DNA from: Acuticoccus sediminis
GTDB taxonomy: Bacteria > Pseudomonadota > Alphaproteobacteria > Rhizobiales > Amorphaceae
Assembly: GCF_003258595.1 (NCBI RefSeq)
Contig: NZ_QHHQ01000002.1
Location: forward strand, 682,001 to 746,000
DNA length: 64,000 bases
Direction of reading: 5' to 3'
In this document: positions 27,190-35,356 of the stretch, in pieces
How the letters are laid out: each line of letters begins with the position of its first letter
Numbering within the stretch: position 1 is the stretch's first letter
Made by a program: the position numbers and the translations under genes
The notes under the pieces: generated by a model
The model's input: only the letters and a program-made list of their open reading frames with translations
Databases searched by the model: none
What the model was told of the DNA's origin: nothing

Positions 27190-28872
27190 ATGGGCGCGGT
27201 GGATGGTGGGCGATCGGTGTCGGAGGAGACTGCGCCCGGTGCGAGCCGGCGGGAGGGGCCGGCCGGCGCTGGGCCCGGCGGCGAGCGCGACGGGCGCCTC
27301 CTCCTGATCTCCACCGCGCCGCCGTCCCGCAGCGACCGGTGGCTCGCCATGGGCGTCGTCGGCGGTCTCGTCGCCGCTCTGGTCGCGGTCGAGCCCTTCG
27401 CGCAGGTCCGGCTCGACGGCACCCAGTCGCTGATCCCGGCCTACCTCGTCGCGGTGCTTCTCAACCAGCTCATCACCGCCGTTCTGCTGATGTCGCACTA
27501 TGCCGTGCAGCGCTCGCGCCGCGTGCTGGTGCTCTCGGCGGGCTACCTGTTCGCCGGGCTCATGATCATACCGTGGGCGCTGACCTTTCCGGGGGCCTTC
27601 CCCGCCTTCGGCCTCGACGCCAGGCTGCAGGCGACGGCGACGATCGCGGCGGTCAATCGCCTCGGATTCCCGCTCTTCGTGCTCGTCTACGCCCTGCTGC
27701 CGGAACGTTCGACGGGACAGGCGCCGCGCGGGTCGTCGGCGTGGCCGCTGACCGCGATGGCCGCGGTCGTCGCGGGGACCGTCGCCGCGCTGACCGTGCT
27801 CGTCGCCCTCACCGACACGCCGCTCCCGCCCTTCATGCGCGACGCGCACAGCGTGGCGACGCTCTGGCGGGTGGTGCCGCCTGCGGCCATCGTCATCTGC
27901 GCCGCCGGCCTCGTGGTGCTGCGGGCGCGGCTGCGTTCGGTGCTTGATCTCTGGCTTTTGGTGGTGCTGGCGTCGATCATCTGCGAGGTGCTGCTGCTCG
28001 GCTACCTCAGCGACGGCGTGCGGCTCAGCCTCGGCTGGTGGGCGGGGCGCGTGTGCGGGCTGGTCGCGGCGAGCATCGTGCTCGTCGTGCTCCTCTCCGG
28101 CACCACGACCCTTTATGCGCGTCTTGCCCGTTCGGTCCTCGCGGAGCGCCGCGCGCGCGAGAGCCGCCTCACCACCATGGAGGCGCTTTCGGCCTCGATC
28201 GCCCACGAGATCCGCCAGCCGCTCTCCAGCGTCGTCCTGAGCGCGGCGGCGGGCCTGCGCTGGCTGCGCCGCGACACGCCGGACCTTGCCGAGGTGGAGG
28301 CCTCGCTGCAGCGCATCCAGGCGGTCGGCGAGCGGGCGGGGCAGCTCCTCGAGAGCATCCGGATGAACTTCAAGACCGGGGCCGCGCAGCACGTCGAGGT
28401 CGACGTGAACCGCGTCATCGAGGAGGTGATCGCGCGGTGCCGGGAGGAGACGGAGCTCGACCGCATCGCGCTGCGCATCGAGCTCGGCCAGACGCTGCCC
28501 GCGGTGGCGATCGATCCGCTGCAGCTCCAGCTCGTCCTGTCGAACCTCATCAGCAACGCGCTCGATTCGATGCGCGAGGCGGGTGGGCGCATGCGCGTCC
28601 TGCGGATCACGACACGCTGGGCGCCCGACGAGGTGCTCGTGTCGGTCGCCGACAACGGCACCGGCCTCCCGGCCGAGCACCGCGAGCGCATTTTCAATGC
28701 CTACTTCACCACCAAGGCCGAGGGCAGCGGCATCGGGCTCATGTTCTGCCGCTCCATCATCGAGGCGAACGGCGGACGGATCTGGGCGGCCGACAACATT
28801 CCGCACGGCGCCGTGCTGCACTTCGCGCTGCCGGCGGCCCCGCCTCGCGGACCGCTCCGGCCGCAGGAATAG
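27190..28872 (+). CDS. MASE4-domain sensor histidine kinase
   Basis: Membrane sensor kinase of about 560 residues. The N-terminal half has some seven to eight hydrophobic helices beginning after LLLISTAPPSRSDRW, with YLFAGLMIIPWALTFPGAFP, matching the MASE4 sensory domain. The C-terminal half has HisKA (SIAHEIRQPLSSVVL, phospho-His) and HATPase motifs (NLISNALDSM, ADNGTGLPAEH, GSGIGLMFCRSII). The start is uncertain: ATG at 27190 is used, with TTG at 27160 and GTG at 27199 also in frame. It follows the FixJ-like gene by 82 bases and may be part of the same circuit. MASE4 ligands are unknown. Confidence 0.85.
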   Translation: MGAVDGGRSVSEETAPGASRREGPAGAGPGGERDGRLLLISTAPPSRSDRWLAMGVVGGLVAALVAVEPFAQVRLDGTQSLIPAYLVAVLLNQLITAVLLMSHYAVQRSRRVLVLSAGYLFAGLMIIPWALTFPGAFPAFGLDARLQATATIAAVNRLGFPLFVLVYALLPERSTGQAPRGSSAWPLTAMAAVVAGTVAALTVLVALTDTPLPPFMRDAHSVATLWRVVPPAAIVICAAGLVVLRARLRSVLDLWLLVVLASIICEVLLLGYLSDGVRLSLGWWAGRVCGLVAASIVLVVLLSGTTTLYARLARSVLAERRARESRLTTMEALSASIAHEIRQPLSSVVLSAAAGLRWLRRDTPDLAEVEASLQRIQAVGERAGQLLESIRMNFKTGAAQHVEVDVNRVIEEVIARCREETELDRIALRIELGQTLPAVAIDPLQLQLVLSNLISNALDSMREAGGRMRVLRITTRWAPDEVLVSVADNGTGLPAEHRERIFNAYFTTKAEGSGIGLMFCRSIIEANGGRIWAADNIPHGAVLHFALPAAPPRGPLRPQE

Positions 28873-28887
28873 GACCGGCTCCGAGCG

Positions 28888-29196
28888 TCAGAAGAAGCGG
28901 GGGATGGGGCGCGGGTGCGGCGTCTTGCGGTCGGAAAGGTCGAGGAGGGCCTTGTCGACGTAGCACCAGCCCCACCCCTCCGGCGGGTCGTAACCCTCGA
29001 TGATGGGGTGGTCCGTGGCGTGGAAATGCTTCGCGGCGTGGCGGTTCGGCGAGTCGTCGCAGCAGCCGACGTGTCCGCAGGTACGGCAGAGGCGAAGGTG
29101 CACCCACCAGCTTCCCGACTTGAGGCATTCCTCGCATCCGTCCGCGCTCGGCGTCACGTCGCGGATCGTGGAAAGGTGCGTGCAGGTCTCGCTCAT
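28888..29196 (-). CDS. UBP-type zinc finger protein
   Basis: 102-residue protein built around a ZnF-UBP domain: TCTHL, then CEECLKSGSWWVHLRLC, CGHVGCCDDSPNRHAAKHF and HATDHPII supply the Cys/His zinc ligands. In eukaryotes this domain binds the ubiquitin C-terminus; bacteria lack ubiquitin, and stand-alone bacterial copies have no established role. It is last in the AraC-XapX-UBP unit and ends only 15 bases from the convergent MASE4 kinase gene. Confidence 0.88.
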   Translation of the reverse strand: MSETCTHLSTIRDVTPSADGCEECLKSGSWWVHLRLCRTCGHVGCCDDSPNRHAAKHFHATDHPIIEGYDPPEGWGWCYVDKALLDLSDRKTPHPRPIPRFF

Positions 29197-29237
29197 GTGC
29201 GATCTCCGGGGCGGATCGAGGTGCGAAGGCGCGGCGG

Positions 29238-29498
29238 TCAGGCGTCGCGGTCGGGCTCGTTCTTCGGCAGATGGCCGAGGATGTGACGCGCGCAGCCGAC
29301 GCGCAAGAAGCTCGCGACGTCCTCGCCCCGGAGGAGGCGCCTGACGATGGGCACCACCTGCTCGCCGATGAGGATGCCGAAGAGGCCGCACAGGGCGATC
29401 AGAGGCGGGGCGGGGGAGTGCACCCCGATGAGGCCGTAGACCACGCCGACGAGTATGCCGGCGGCGAGGGAGGCGACGTAGGCGGTCGTCCCGGTCAT
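29238..29498 (-). CDS. XapX domain protein, copy 1
   Basis: 86-residue protein with a two-helix hydrophobic core (ASLAAGILVGVVYGLIGVHS, then PAPPLIALCGLFGILIGEQ), the hallmark of the XapX domain. The function of the family is unknown. The ATG overlaps the AraC stop by four bases. A second copy is encoded at 32840 with the same SPAPPLIAL core, so this locus has two paralogues on opposite strands. Confidence 0.85.
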   Translation of the reverse strand: MTGTTAYVASLAAGILVGVVYGLIGVHSPAPPLIALCGLFGILIGEQVVPIVRRLLRGEDVASFLRVGCARHILGHLPKNEPDRDA

Positions 29499-30070
29499 GC
29501 CGGCAGGCGCAGGGTCTGGTCGCACGCGTCGCGGTCACCCGTCGTCCGGCGCCAGGTGCGGCGCCAGGTGAGCGGCGTCACGCCGACGTAGCGGCGGAAG
29601 AGACGCGTGAGGTGGGCCTGGTCGGTCAGGCCGCAGGCGGCGGCGATGTGGCTCAGCGTGTCGGCCGTCGTCAGCATCAGGACCTGCGCGTGCTCGACGC
29701 GGCGGCGCACGATGAAGGTGTGCGGCGTCATCCCGACGCTCGCCTTGAACGCGCGGCAGAAGTGGCCGTTGCTGAGCCGCACCGTCCCGGCGAGGTCGGC
29801 GATCGAGACGGACTGGCCGAGGTTCGCCTCGACGTAGGCGGCGACGCGCCGGATCTGCCACGGAGCGAGCCCGCCGCGCGTCGTCCCGCCGGATTCGACA
29901 GCGTCTCCCGATGGCGAGACCGTGCCGACATCCTCCGCCAGCAGCGAGGCGAGCTGGCGCAGGCAGGCGCGGACCTGGCCGAGGTCACGCTCGAGCGAGG
30001 CTTCGGCGTGGGCCACCAGACGGGTCGCGACGGCCTTGCCGTCGGTGATGACGAGGGGCTCTTGCAGCAC
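29495..30070 (-). CDS. AraC-family transcriptional regulator
   Basis: 191 residues. The C-terminal 100 residues are an AraC/XylS DNA-binding domain with two helix-turn-helices (IADLAGTVRLSNGHFCRAFK and HIAAACGLTDQAHLTRLFRR, followed by VGVTPLTWR). The N-terminal 75 residues match no ligand domain that I recognise. GTG start with GGAGG seven bases upstream. It is divergent from the alpha/beta hydrolase gene and is the best candidate regulator of the catabolic island (inference). Confidence 0.9.
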   Translation of the reverse strand: MLQEPLVITDGKAVATRLVAHAEASLERDLGQVRACLRQLASLLAEDVGTVSPSGDAVESGGTTRGGLAPWQIRRVAAYVEANLGQSVSIADLAGTVRLSNGHFCRAFKASVGMTPHTFIVRRRVEHAQVLMLTTADTLSHIAAACGLTDQAHLTRLFRRYVGVTPLTWRRTWRRTTGDRDACDQTLRLPA

Positions 30071-30100
30071 CGAGTACCTCCGGATCGTTCAACTGTATGC

Positions 30101-30106
30101 AGTATA
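30101..30106 (-). promoter_or_regulatory. Candidate -10 element of the araC-type gene
   Basis: On the minus strand TATACT (five of six consensus) lies 31 bases before the GTG start, in a short AT-rich patch of the 257-base divergent spacer. No convincing -35 is present. The rest of the spacer holds nothing that I can name. Confidence 0.4.
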
Positions 30107-30327
30107 GATCCAGGGGCGACGGCCGAAATCGAACGCTTGGGCGGAACGTATAAGCCCATCATCGCACGGACCTATGCCAAGGTTCAGGTGTCGTCTCCGC
30201 CCGTCCCGTGCCTGCCGCGATTCGCATGTCGGCGGCAGGGATCTGCAAATCCCGCGCCGGACCTGCAAGACGGACCGGCCGCCGATGCGCACGGTCGCGC
30301 GTCTGACATCAGCGGAGGCATCCTGTC

Positions 30328-31149
30328 ATGGCATTCGTGACCACGCGCGACGGCACGAACATCTTCTACAAGGATTGGGGCAGCGGGCAGCCGGTGGTGT
30401 TCTCGCACGGATGGCCGCTCAGCGCCGACGCGTGGGACGGACAGATGCAGTTCCTGGGCGAGGCCGGCTACCGCGTCATCGCCCATGACCGTCGCAGTCA
30501 CGGCCGTTCCGACCAGACCTGGTCGGGCAACGACATGGACCACTACGCCGACGACCTCGCCGACCTGATGAACGCGCTCGACCTCAAGGACGCCGTGCTC
30601 GTCGGCCACTCCACCGGTGGCGGCGAGGTGGCGCACTACTGCGGCCGGCACGGCCTCGACCGCGTCGCCAAGGCGGTGCTCATCAGCGCGGTGCCGCCGC
30701 TGATGCTGAAGACGGAGAACAACCCGATCGGGCTGCCGCTCGAGGTGTTCGACGGCATCCGCAAGTCGACCTTCGACAACCGCTCGCAGTTCTTCCAGGA
30801 CATCACGCTGCCCTTCTTCGGCTACAACCGGGACGGCGCGGTTGCCTCGCAGGGCATCATGGACAGCTTCTGGCTGCAGGGCATGATGGGCGGCCTCAAG
30901 GGGCAGTACGACTGCATCCGCGAGTTCTCCGCCGTCGACTACACGCCAGACCTCGAGGCGATGACGATTCCGGTCCTGATCCTCCACGGCGACGACGACC
31001 AGATCGTGCCGATCGACGCGGCGGGGCGCGCGTCCGCCAGGATCCTGCCGAACGCGACGCTGAAGGAATACAAGGGCGCCCCGCACGGGATTCCGCAGAC
31101 CCATCAGGACGAGATCAACGCCGACCTTCTCGCCTTCATCCGCGGCTGA
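30328..31149 (+). CDS. Alpha/beta hydrolase (cofactor-free haloperoxidase type)
   Basis: 273-residue alpha/beta-hydrolase similar to non-haem chloroperoxidases and esterases. The triad is visible: Ser in [19 protein letters not shown], Asp in [12 protein letters not shown] and His in [10 protein letters not shown]. The oxyanion motif is [12 protein letters not shown]. No signal peptide. Members often show side haloperoxidase activity, but their natural substrates are esters, lactones or peracids. First plus-strand gene of the catabolic island. Confidence 0.9.
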   Translation: MAFVTTRDGTNIFYKDWGSGQPVVFSHGWPLSADAWDGQMQFLGEAGYRVIAHDRRSHGRSDQTWSGNDMDHYADDLADLMNALDLKDAVLVGHSTGGGEVAHYCGRHGLDRVAKAVLISAVPPLMLKTENNPIGLPLEVFDGIRKSTFDNRSQFFQDITLPFFGYNRDGAVASQGIMDSFWLQGMMGGLKGQYDCIREFSAVDYTPDLEAMTIPVLILHGDDDQIVPIDAAGRASARILPNATLKEYKGAPHGIPQTHQDEINADLLAFIRG

Positions 31150-31328
31150 AGCCGGTCGAGCCGCGCCCGGCTGTGCACGTCAGCCATGCCGGGGGCGGCG
31201 GGACACTTCACACCTTAAGAAAGCAAGGCTAGGACTCTCCGGCACGGGCCGCGCGCCGATCTTCGGATGACGCCGACGATCGGCCCGCTTCGGTCCGTCG
31301 CATGGGCCGAACGGAGAGGACGCCGCTG

Positions 31329-31976
31329 ATGGGGCAACACCCTGGGACGGGAGAGCACCGCGGGGCCGAGCCGGTGGTCGTCGTCGTGGACGACGACGCC
31401 GACGTCCGGGCCTCCATGGACAGCCTCTTCCGCTCGGTCGGCCTCGACACGCTCCTCTTCGGCTCCGCCCGCGAGTTCATGGACACGCCGCTCCCCGACG
31501 GGGACTGCTGCTTCGTCGTCGACGTGCTGATGCCGCAGCTCAGCGGTCTGGAGCTGCAGGCCAAGCTGGCCGAGCAGGGCAGCACCGTGCCGATCGTCTT
31601 CGTGACCGGCTACGGCGACATCCCGATGAGCGTGAAGGCGATGAAGGCCGGCGCGGTGGACTTCCTGACCAAGCCGCTGCGCGAACAGGACCTCCTCGAC
31701 GCGGTCGAGACCGCGCTGTCCCGGCACCGCAACCACCGTCTCGCGGAGGAGAAGTCCGCCGCCCTCAGGGCACGCTTCGCCTCGCTCACCGCGCGCGAAC
31801 GCGAGGTGATGACGATGGTGGTGCAGGGCCTCCTCAACAAGCAGATCGCCGCCGAGCTGGGCCTCAGCGAGATCACCGTGAAGCTCCACCGCGCCAACAT
31901 GCTGAAGAAGATGGGAACGCGCACCGTCGCCGACCTCGTGCGCATGTCCGAGTCCCTCGCCCGCGAGCCGAGCTGA
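31329..31976 (+). CDS. FixJ-like response regulator, orphan
   Basis: 215 residues: receiver (VVVVDDDADVRASM, phospho-Asp in CCFVVDVLMPQLSG, FLTKPLREQDLLDAV) and LuxR/FixJ helix-turn-helix (LTAREREVMTMVVQG, LGLSEITVKLHRANMLKKMG). ATG at 31329 follows GGAGAGG by nine bases; an ATG nine codons upstream is in frame. No kinase is directly adjacent; the closest are the MASE4 and REC-PAS kinases 2.5-6 kb away. It closely resembles the regulator at 26484, suggesting duplication. Confidence 0.9.
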   Translation: MGQHPGTGEHRGAEPVVVVVDDDADVRASMDSLFRSVGLDTLLFGSAREFMDTPLPDGDCCFVVDVLMPQLSGLELQAKLAEQGSTVPIVFVTGYGDIPMSVKAMKAGAVDFLTKPLREQDLLDAVETALSRHRNHRLAEEKSAALRARFASLTAREREVMTMVVQGLLNKQIAAELGLSEITVKLHRANMLKKMGTRTVADLVRMSESLAREPS

Positions 31977-32165
31977 CCGCGCGACTGCCCGACGTCGGCG
32001 GCCTGACAGGATGCCGCTGGCGGTGCGCCGAGTGCGTCTCGTCCAAGCGGGGCATGAAATGACCAATCCTCGTCTCCCCCTGCCGGGCTAGCTCTCCGAC
32101 CGGATGCAACGGGACGTCGCCTCGGCCGAATGCCGGCGCCACGACGTCCAGGTATGGAGACGCCG

Positions 32166-32834
32166 ATGCCCGCCGCCACCCCGACCCCCGGCAAGACGCT
32201 GCTGTCGCCGAACGATCACACGCTGATCCTGATCGACTTCCAGTCGCAGATGGCGTTCGCCACGAAGTCGATCGACGCGACGCTGCTGCGCAACAACGCC
32301 GCGCTGGTCGCCAACGCCGCCAAGGCCTTCGGGGTCTCGACCATCCTGACGACGGTGGCGAAGGATTCCTTCTCGGGCCCGATGTTCTCCGAGATCGCCG
32401 AAGCCTTCCCGGGCCAGGAGATGCTCGACCGCACCTCCATGAACACCTGGGAGGACGCCGCAGTGATCGACGAGGTGAACCGCATCGGCAAGAAGCGCAT
32501 CGTGCTGGCGGGTCTGTGGACGAGCGTGTGCATCGTCGGTCCGGCCGCCTCGGCCATCGACCAGGGCTTCGAGGTCTACGTCGTGGCGGACGCCTGCGGC
32601 GACGTCTCCGAGGAGGCGCACGAGCGCGCCGTCGACCGGATGGTCCAGCTCGGCTGCGTGCCGATGACCTCGGTCCAGTACCTCCTCGAGCTGCAGCGCG
32701 ACTGGGCGCGGGGCGAGACCTACGACGTCACCACCGGCATCGCCAAGTCGTACGCCGGCGCCTACGGCCTCGGGATCACCTACGCGAAGACGATGTTCAA
32801 CGCCTCCGAGGGCGCGGCGCACGAGGCGGCCTGA
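32166..32834 (+). CDS. YcaC-like isochorismatase-family cysteine hydrolase
   Basis: 222 residues of the isochorismatase-like hydrolase fold, closest in pattern to YcaC. The Asp of LILIDFQSQMAF, a Lys in TTVAKDSFSGP and the nucleophile Cys in AGLWTSVCIVGP are present, with the family's cis-peptide neighbourhood. YcaC's own substrate is unknown; relatives cleave amides, carbamates and isochorismate. GGAGA precedes the ATG. It is followed five bases later by a XapX gene and then an amidohydrolase. Confidence 0.88.
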   Translation: MPAATPTPGKTLLSPNDHTLILIDFQSQMAFATKSIDATLLRNNAALVANAAKAFGVSTILTTVAKDSFSGPMFSEIAEAFPGQEMLDRTSMNTWEDAAVIDEVNRIGKKRIVLAGLWTSVCIVGPAASAIDQGFEVYVVADACGDVSEEAHERAVDRMVQLGCVPMTSVQYLLELQRDWARGETYDVTTGIAKSYAGAYGLGITYAKTMFNASEGAAHEAA

Positions 32835-32839
32835 TCGCC

Positions 32840-33067
32840 ATGTCGGCCTATGCCCTCTCGCTCGCCGCGGGGGTCCTCGCCGGCGTGATCTACGGGCTTC
32901 TCACGGTGCGTTCGCCGGCGCCGCCGCTGATCGCGCTGCTGGGCCTCCTCGGGATCCTCATCGGCGAGCAGGCCGTGCCGCTCGTCAGCGGCCTCGCCAA
33001 GGGGGAGGCCGTTTCGGTTCTCCCCGGCGACGCCCCATCCACCGACCTGACCCGAACGGACGGCTGA
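32840..33067 (+). CDS. XapX domain protein, copy 2
   Basis: 75 residues with the XapX core (SLAAGVLAGVIYGLLTVRS, then PAPPLIALLGLLGILIGEQ) and a short polar tail. Nearly identical in the core to the copy at 29238, but it lies between the cysteine hydrolase and amidohydrolase genes in a different operon. Its function is unknown; two hydrophobic segments imply a membrane protein. Confidence 0.88.
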   Translation: MSAYALSLAAGVLAGVIYGLLTVRSPAPPLIALLGLLGILIGEQAVPLVSGLAKGEAVSVLPGDAPSTDLTRTDG

Positions 33068-33092
33068 GCCGTCCCACCTCCGGAGTTCCACC

Positions 33093-34940
33093 ATGTCCGA
33101 TCTCCTGATCGTCAACGCGCGGATCACGACGATGGACCGCGCCAACCCCGAGGCGGCGGCACTCGCGATCCGGGACGGGCGCTTCCTCGCCGTCGGCGAC
33201 GAGGTGGAGGTGCGCGGCGCGGCCGCGCCCGATGCCGTGGTCATCGACGCCGGCGGACGGCGGATCATCCCGGGCCTCATCGACAGCCACATGCACGTGA
33301 TCCGCGGCGGGCTGAACTACAACATGGAGCTGCGCTGGGACGGCGTGCCGAGCCTCGACGACGCGATGACGATGCTGCGCCGGCAGGCCGAGAACACGCC
33401 GCCGCCGCAGTGGGTGCGCGTCGTCGGCGGCTTCACCGAGCATCAGTTCGCCGAAAAGCGCCTGCCGACCATCGAGGAGCTGAACGCGGCCGCGCCAGAG
33501 ACGCCTGTATTCATCCTCCACCTCTACGACCGGGCGCTCCTCAACGGCGCGGCGCTGCGGGCCGTCGGCTACACCAGGGATACGCCGAATCCGCCGGGCG
33601 GCGAGATCGTGCGCGACGCGGCCGGCAACCCGACCGGACTGCTGCTGGCGCAGCCGAACGCCACGATCCTCTACGCGACGCTCGCCAAGGGCCCGAAGCT
33701 GCCGCCCGACTACCAGAAGAACTCCACACGACACTTCATGCGGGAGCTGAACAGCCTCGGCGTGACGGGCGTGATCGACGCCGGCGGCGGGTTCCAGAAC
33801 TACCCCGACGACTACGCCATCATCGAGGAGCTGCATGCGGCCGGCGAGCTGTCGCTGCGGATCAGCTACAACCTCTTCACCCAGAAGCCCAAGGAGGAGC
33901 TCGCCGACTTCGCCTCCTGGGTGGGTCAGGTGTCCCCCGGCACAGGTGACGACACCTACCGCCACAACGGCGCGGGCGAGATGCTGGTCTACTCCGCCGC
34001 CGACTTCGAGGACTTCCGCGCCGCCCGGCCGGACATGCCGCCGGAGATGGAGGACGACCTCGAGCCGGTGATCCGCCTCCTCGCCGAGAACCGCTGGCCC
34101 TGGCGCCTGCACGCCACCTACGACGAGACCATCGGCCGGGCGCTGGACGTCTTCGAGAAGGTCAACCGGGACATCCCGCTCGACGGGATCAACTGGTTCT
34201 TCGACCATGCCGAGACGATCGGCGAGCGAAACATCGACCGGATCGCGGCGCTCGGCGGCGGCATCGCCGTGCAGCACAGGATGGCCTACCAGGGCGAGTA
34301 TTTCGTCGAGCGCTACGGCGCGCGGCAGGCCGAGACGACGCCGCCCATCCGCAAGATGCTGGACGCCGGGCTCAAGGTCGGTGCGGGGACGGACGCGACG
34401 CGCGTCGCCTCCTACAATCCCTGGGTCTCGCTCTCCTGGCTCGTCACCGGCCGGACGGTGGGCGATCTCACGATCTATCCCGCCGCCAACCGGATGGACC
34501 GGGAGACGGCGCTGTGGCTCTGGACCGGCGCCAACACCTGGTTCTCCAACGAGGTGGGCAAGAAGGGGCAGATCAGGGCCGGTCAGCTCGCCGACCTCGC
34601 GGTCCTCTCGGCGGACTACTTCAAGGTGCCGGAGAGCGACATCAGGCACCTCGGCGCCGTGCTGACGATCCTCGGCGGCAATGTCGTTCACGGGGAGGGC
34701 GAGTTCGGCCCGCTGGCGCCGAGCCTGCCGCCGGCGATGCCCGACTGGTCTCCCGTCGCGGCCTACGGCGGCTACTATCGCAGCGAGCCCGCGGTGACGG
34801 CGCTCGCCTCGGCGTGCGGCTGCAGCCACGCGTGCCAGGTCCACGGGCACGACCACGCGGCGGCGCTCGGCTCCTCCGTCCCGGCGAACGACGTGCAGAC
34901 GTTCTGGGGCGCCCTCGGCTGCGGCTGCTGGGCGGTGTGA
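33093..34940 (+). CDS. Amidohydrolase (YtcJ/AepA type) with Cys/His-rich tail
   Basis: 615-residue metal-dependent amidohydrolase of the Amidohydro_3 group. The HxH metal site is in LIDSHMHVIRGG (about 67-69), later ligands are in RLHATYDETIG and WFFDHAETIG, and the final Asp in VGAGTDATRVA. The C-terminus, beyond the composite domain (VHGEGEFGPLAP), is unusual: ACGCSHACQVHGHDH and a final GCGCWAV give five Cys and several His, suggestive of metal binding. No signal peptide. Substrate unknown. Its stop overlaps the DoxX start. Confidence 0.88.
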   Translation: MSDLLIVNARITTMDRANPEAAALAIRDGRFLAVGDEVEVRGAAAPDAVVIDAGGRRIIPGLIDSHMHVIRGGLNYNMELRWDGVPSLDDAMTMLRRQAENTPPPQWVRVVGGFTEHQFAEKRLPTIEELNAAAPETPVFILHLYDRALLNGAALRAVGYTRDTPNPPGGEIVRDAAGNPTGLLLAQPNATILYATLAKGPKLPPDYQKNSTRHFMRELNSLGVTGVIDAGGGFQNYPDDYAIIEELHAAGELSLRISYNLFTQKPKEELADFASWVGQVSPGTGDDTYRHNGAGEMLVYSAADFEDFRAARPDMPPEMEDDLEPVIRLLAENRWPWRLHATYDETIGRALDVFEKVNRDIPLDGINWFFDHAETIGERNIDRIAALGGGIAVQHRMAYQGEYFVERYGARQAETTPPIRKMLDAGLKVGAGTDATRVASYNPWVSLSWLVTGRTVGDLTIYPAANRMDRETALWLWTGANTWFSNEVGKKGQIRAGQLADLAVLSADYFKVPESDIRHLGAVLTILGGNVVHGEGEFGPLAPSLPPAMPDWSPVAAYGGYYRSEPAVTALASACGCSHACQVHGHDHAAALGSSVPANDVQTFWGALGCGCWAV

Positions 34941-35356
34941 TGCGGCAGGCCCCGGCACCCATCTCCGCGATACTCGACTGGCCGGGCACGGCGCTCCTGG
35001 TTCGGGTCGGACTGGCGCTGCCGTTCGCCGTCAGCGGCGTCGTGAAGCTCCTCGACTGGCCGGGCGCGGTCGCCGAGGCGGCGGCGCTCGGCTTCGCGGC
35101 GCCCGCTCTCGTCGCGGCGGCCACCATCGCGACGCAGCTCGTCGGCTCGGCGCTGCTGCTGTCGGTGCGCTGGTGCTGGCTCGGAGCGGGAATCCTTGCC
35201 GTCTTCACCGCCGCCGCGACCGTGATCGCGCACGCCTTCTGGGCCGCTGACGGGGCCGAGCGGGCGCATCAGCTCGCGACCTTCCTGGAGCACGTCGCGA
35301 TCGTCGCCGGGCTCGCCGCCGCGGCGATCCTCGCCAACGGCGCGAGGCGGCCGTGA
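34940..35356 (+). CDS. DoxX-family membrane protein
   Basis: 138 residues with four predicted helices; the first begins LLVRVGLALPFAVSGVVKLL, a typical DoxX opening. DoxX-like proteins are small membrane proteins, some tied to quinone-linked oxidation, but most lack a known role. The ATG shares one base with the amidohydrolase stop and its own stop overlaps the porin start, so the three are translationally linked. Confidence 0.82.
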   Translation: MRQAPAPISAILDWPGTALLVRVGLALPFAVSGVVKLLDWPGAVAEAAALGFAAPALVAAATIATQLVGSALLLSVRWCWLGAGILAVFTAAATVIAHAFWAADGAERAHQLATFLEHVAIVAGLAAAAILANGARRP

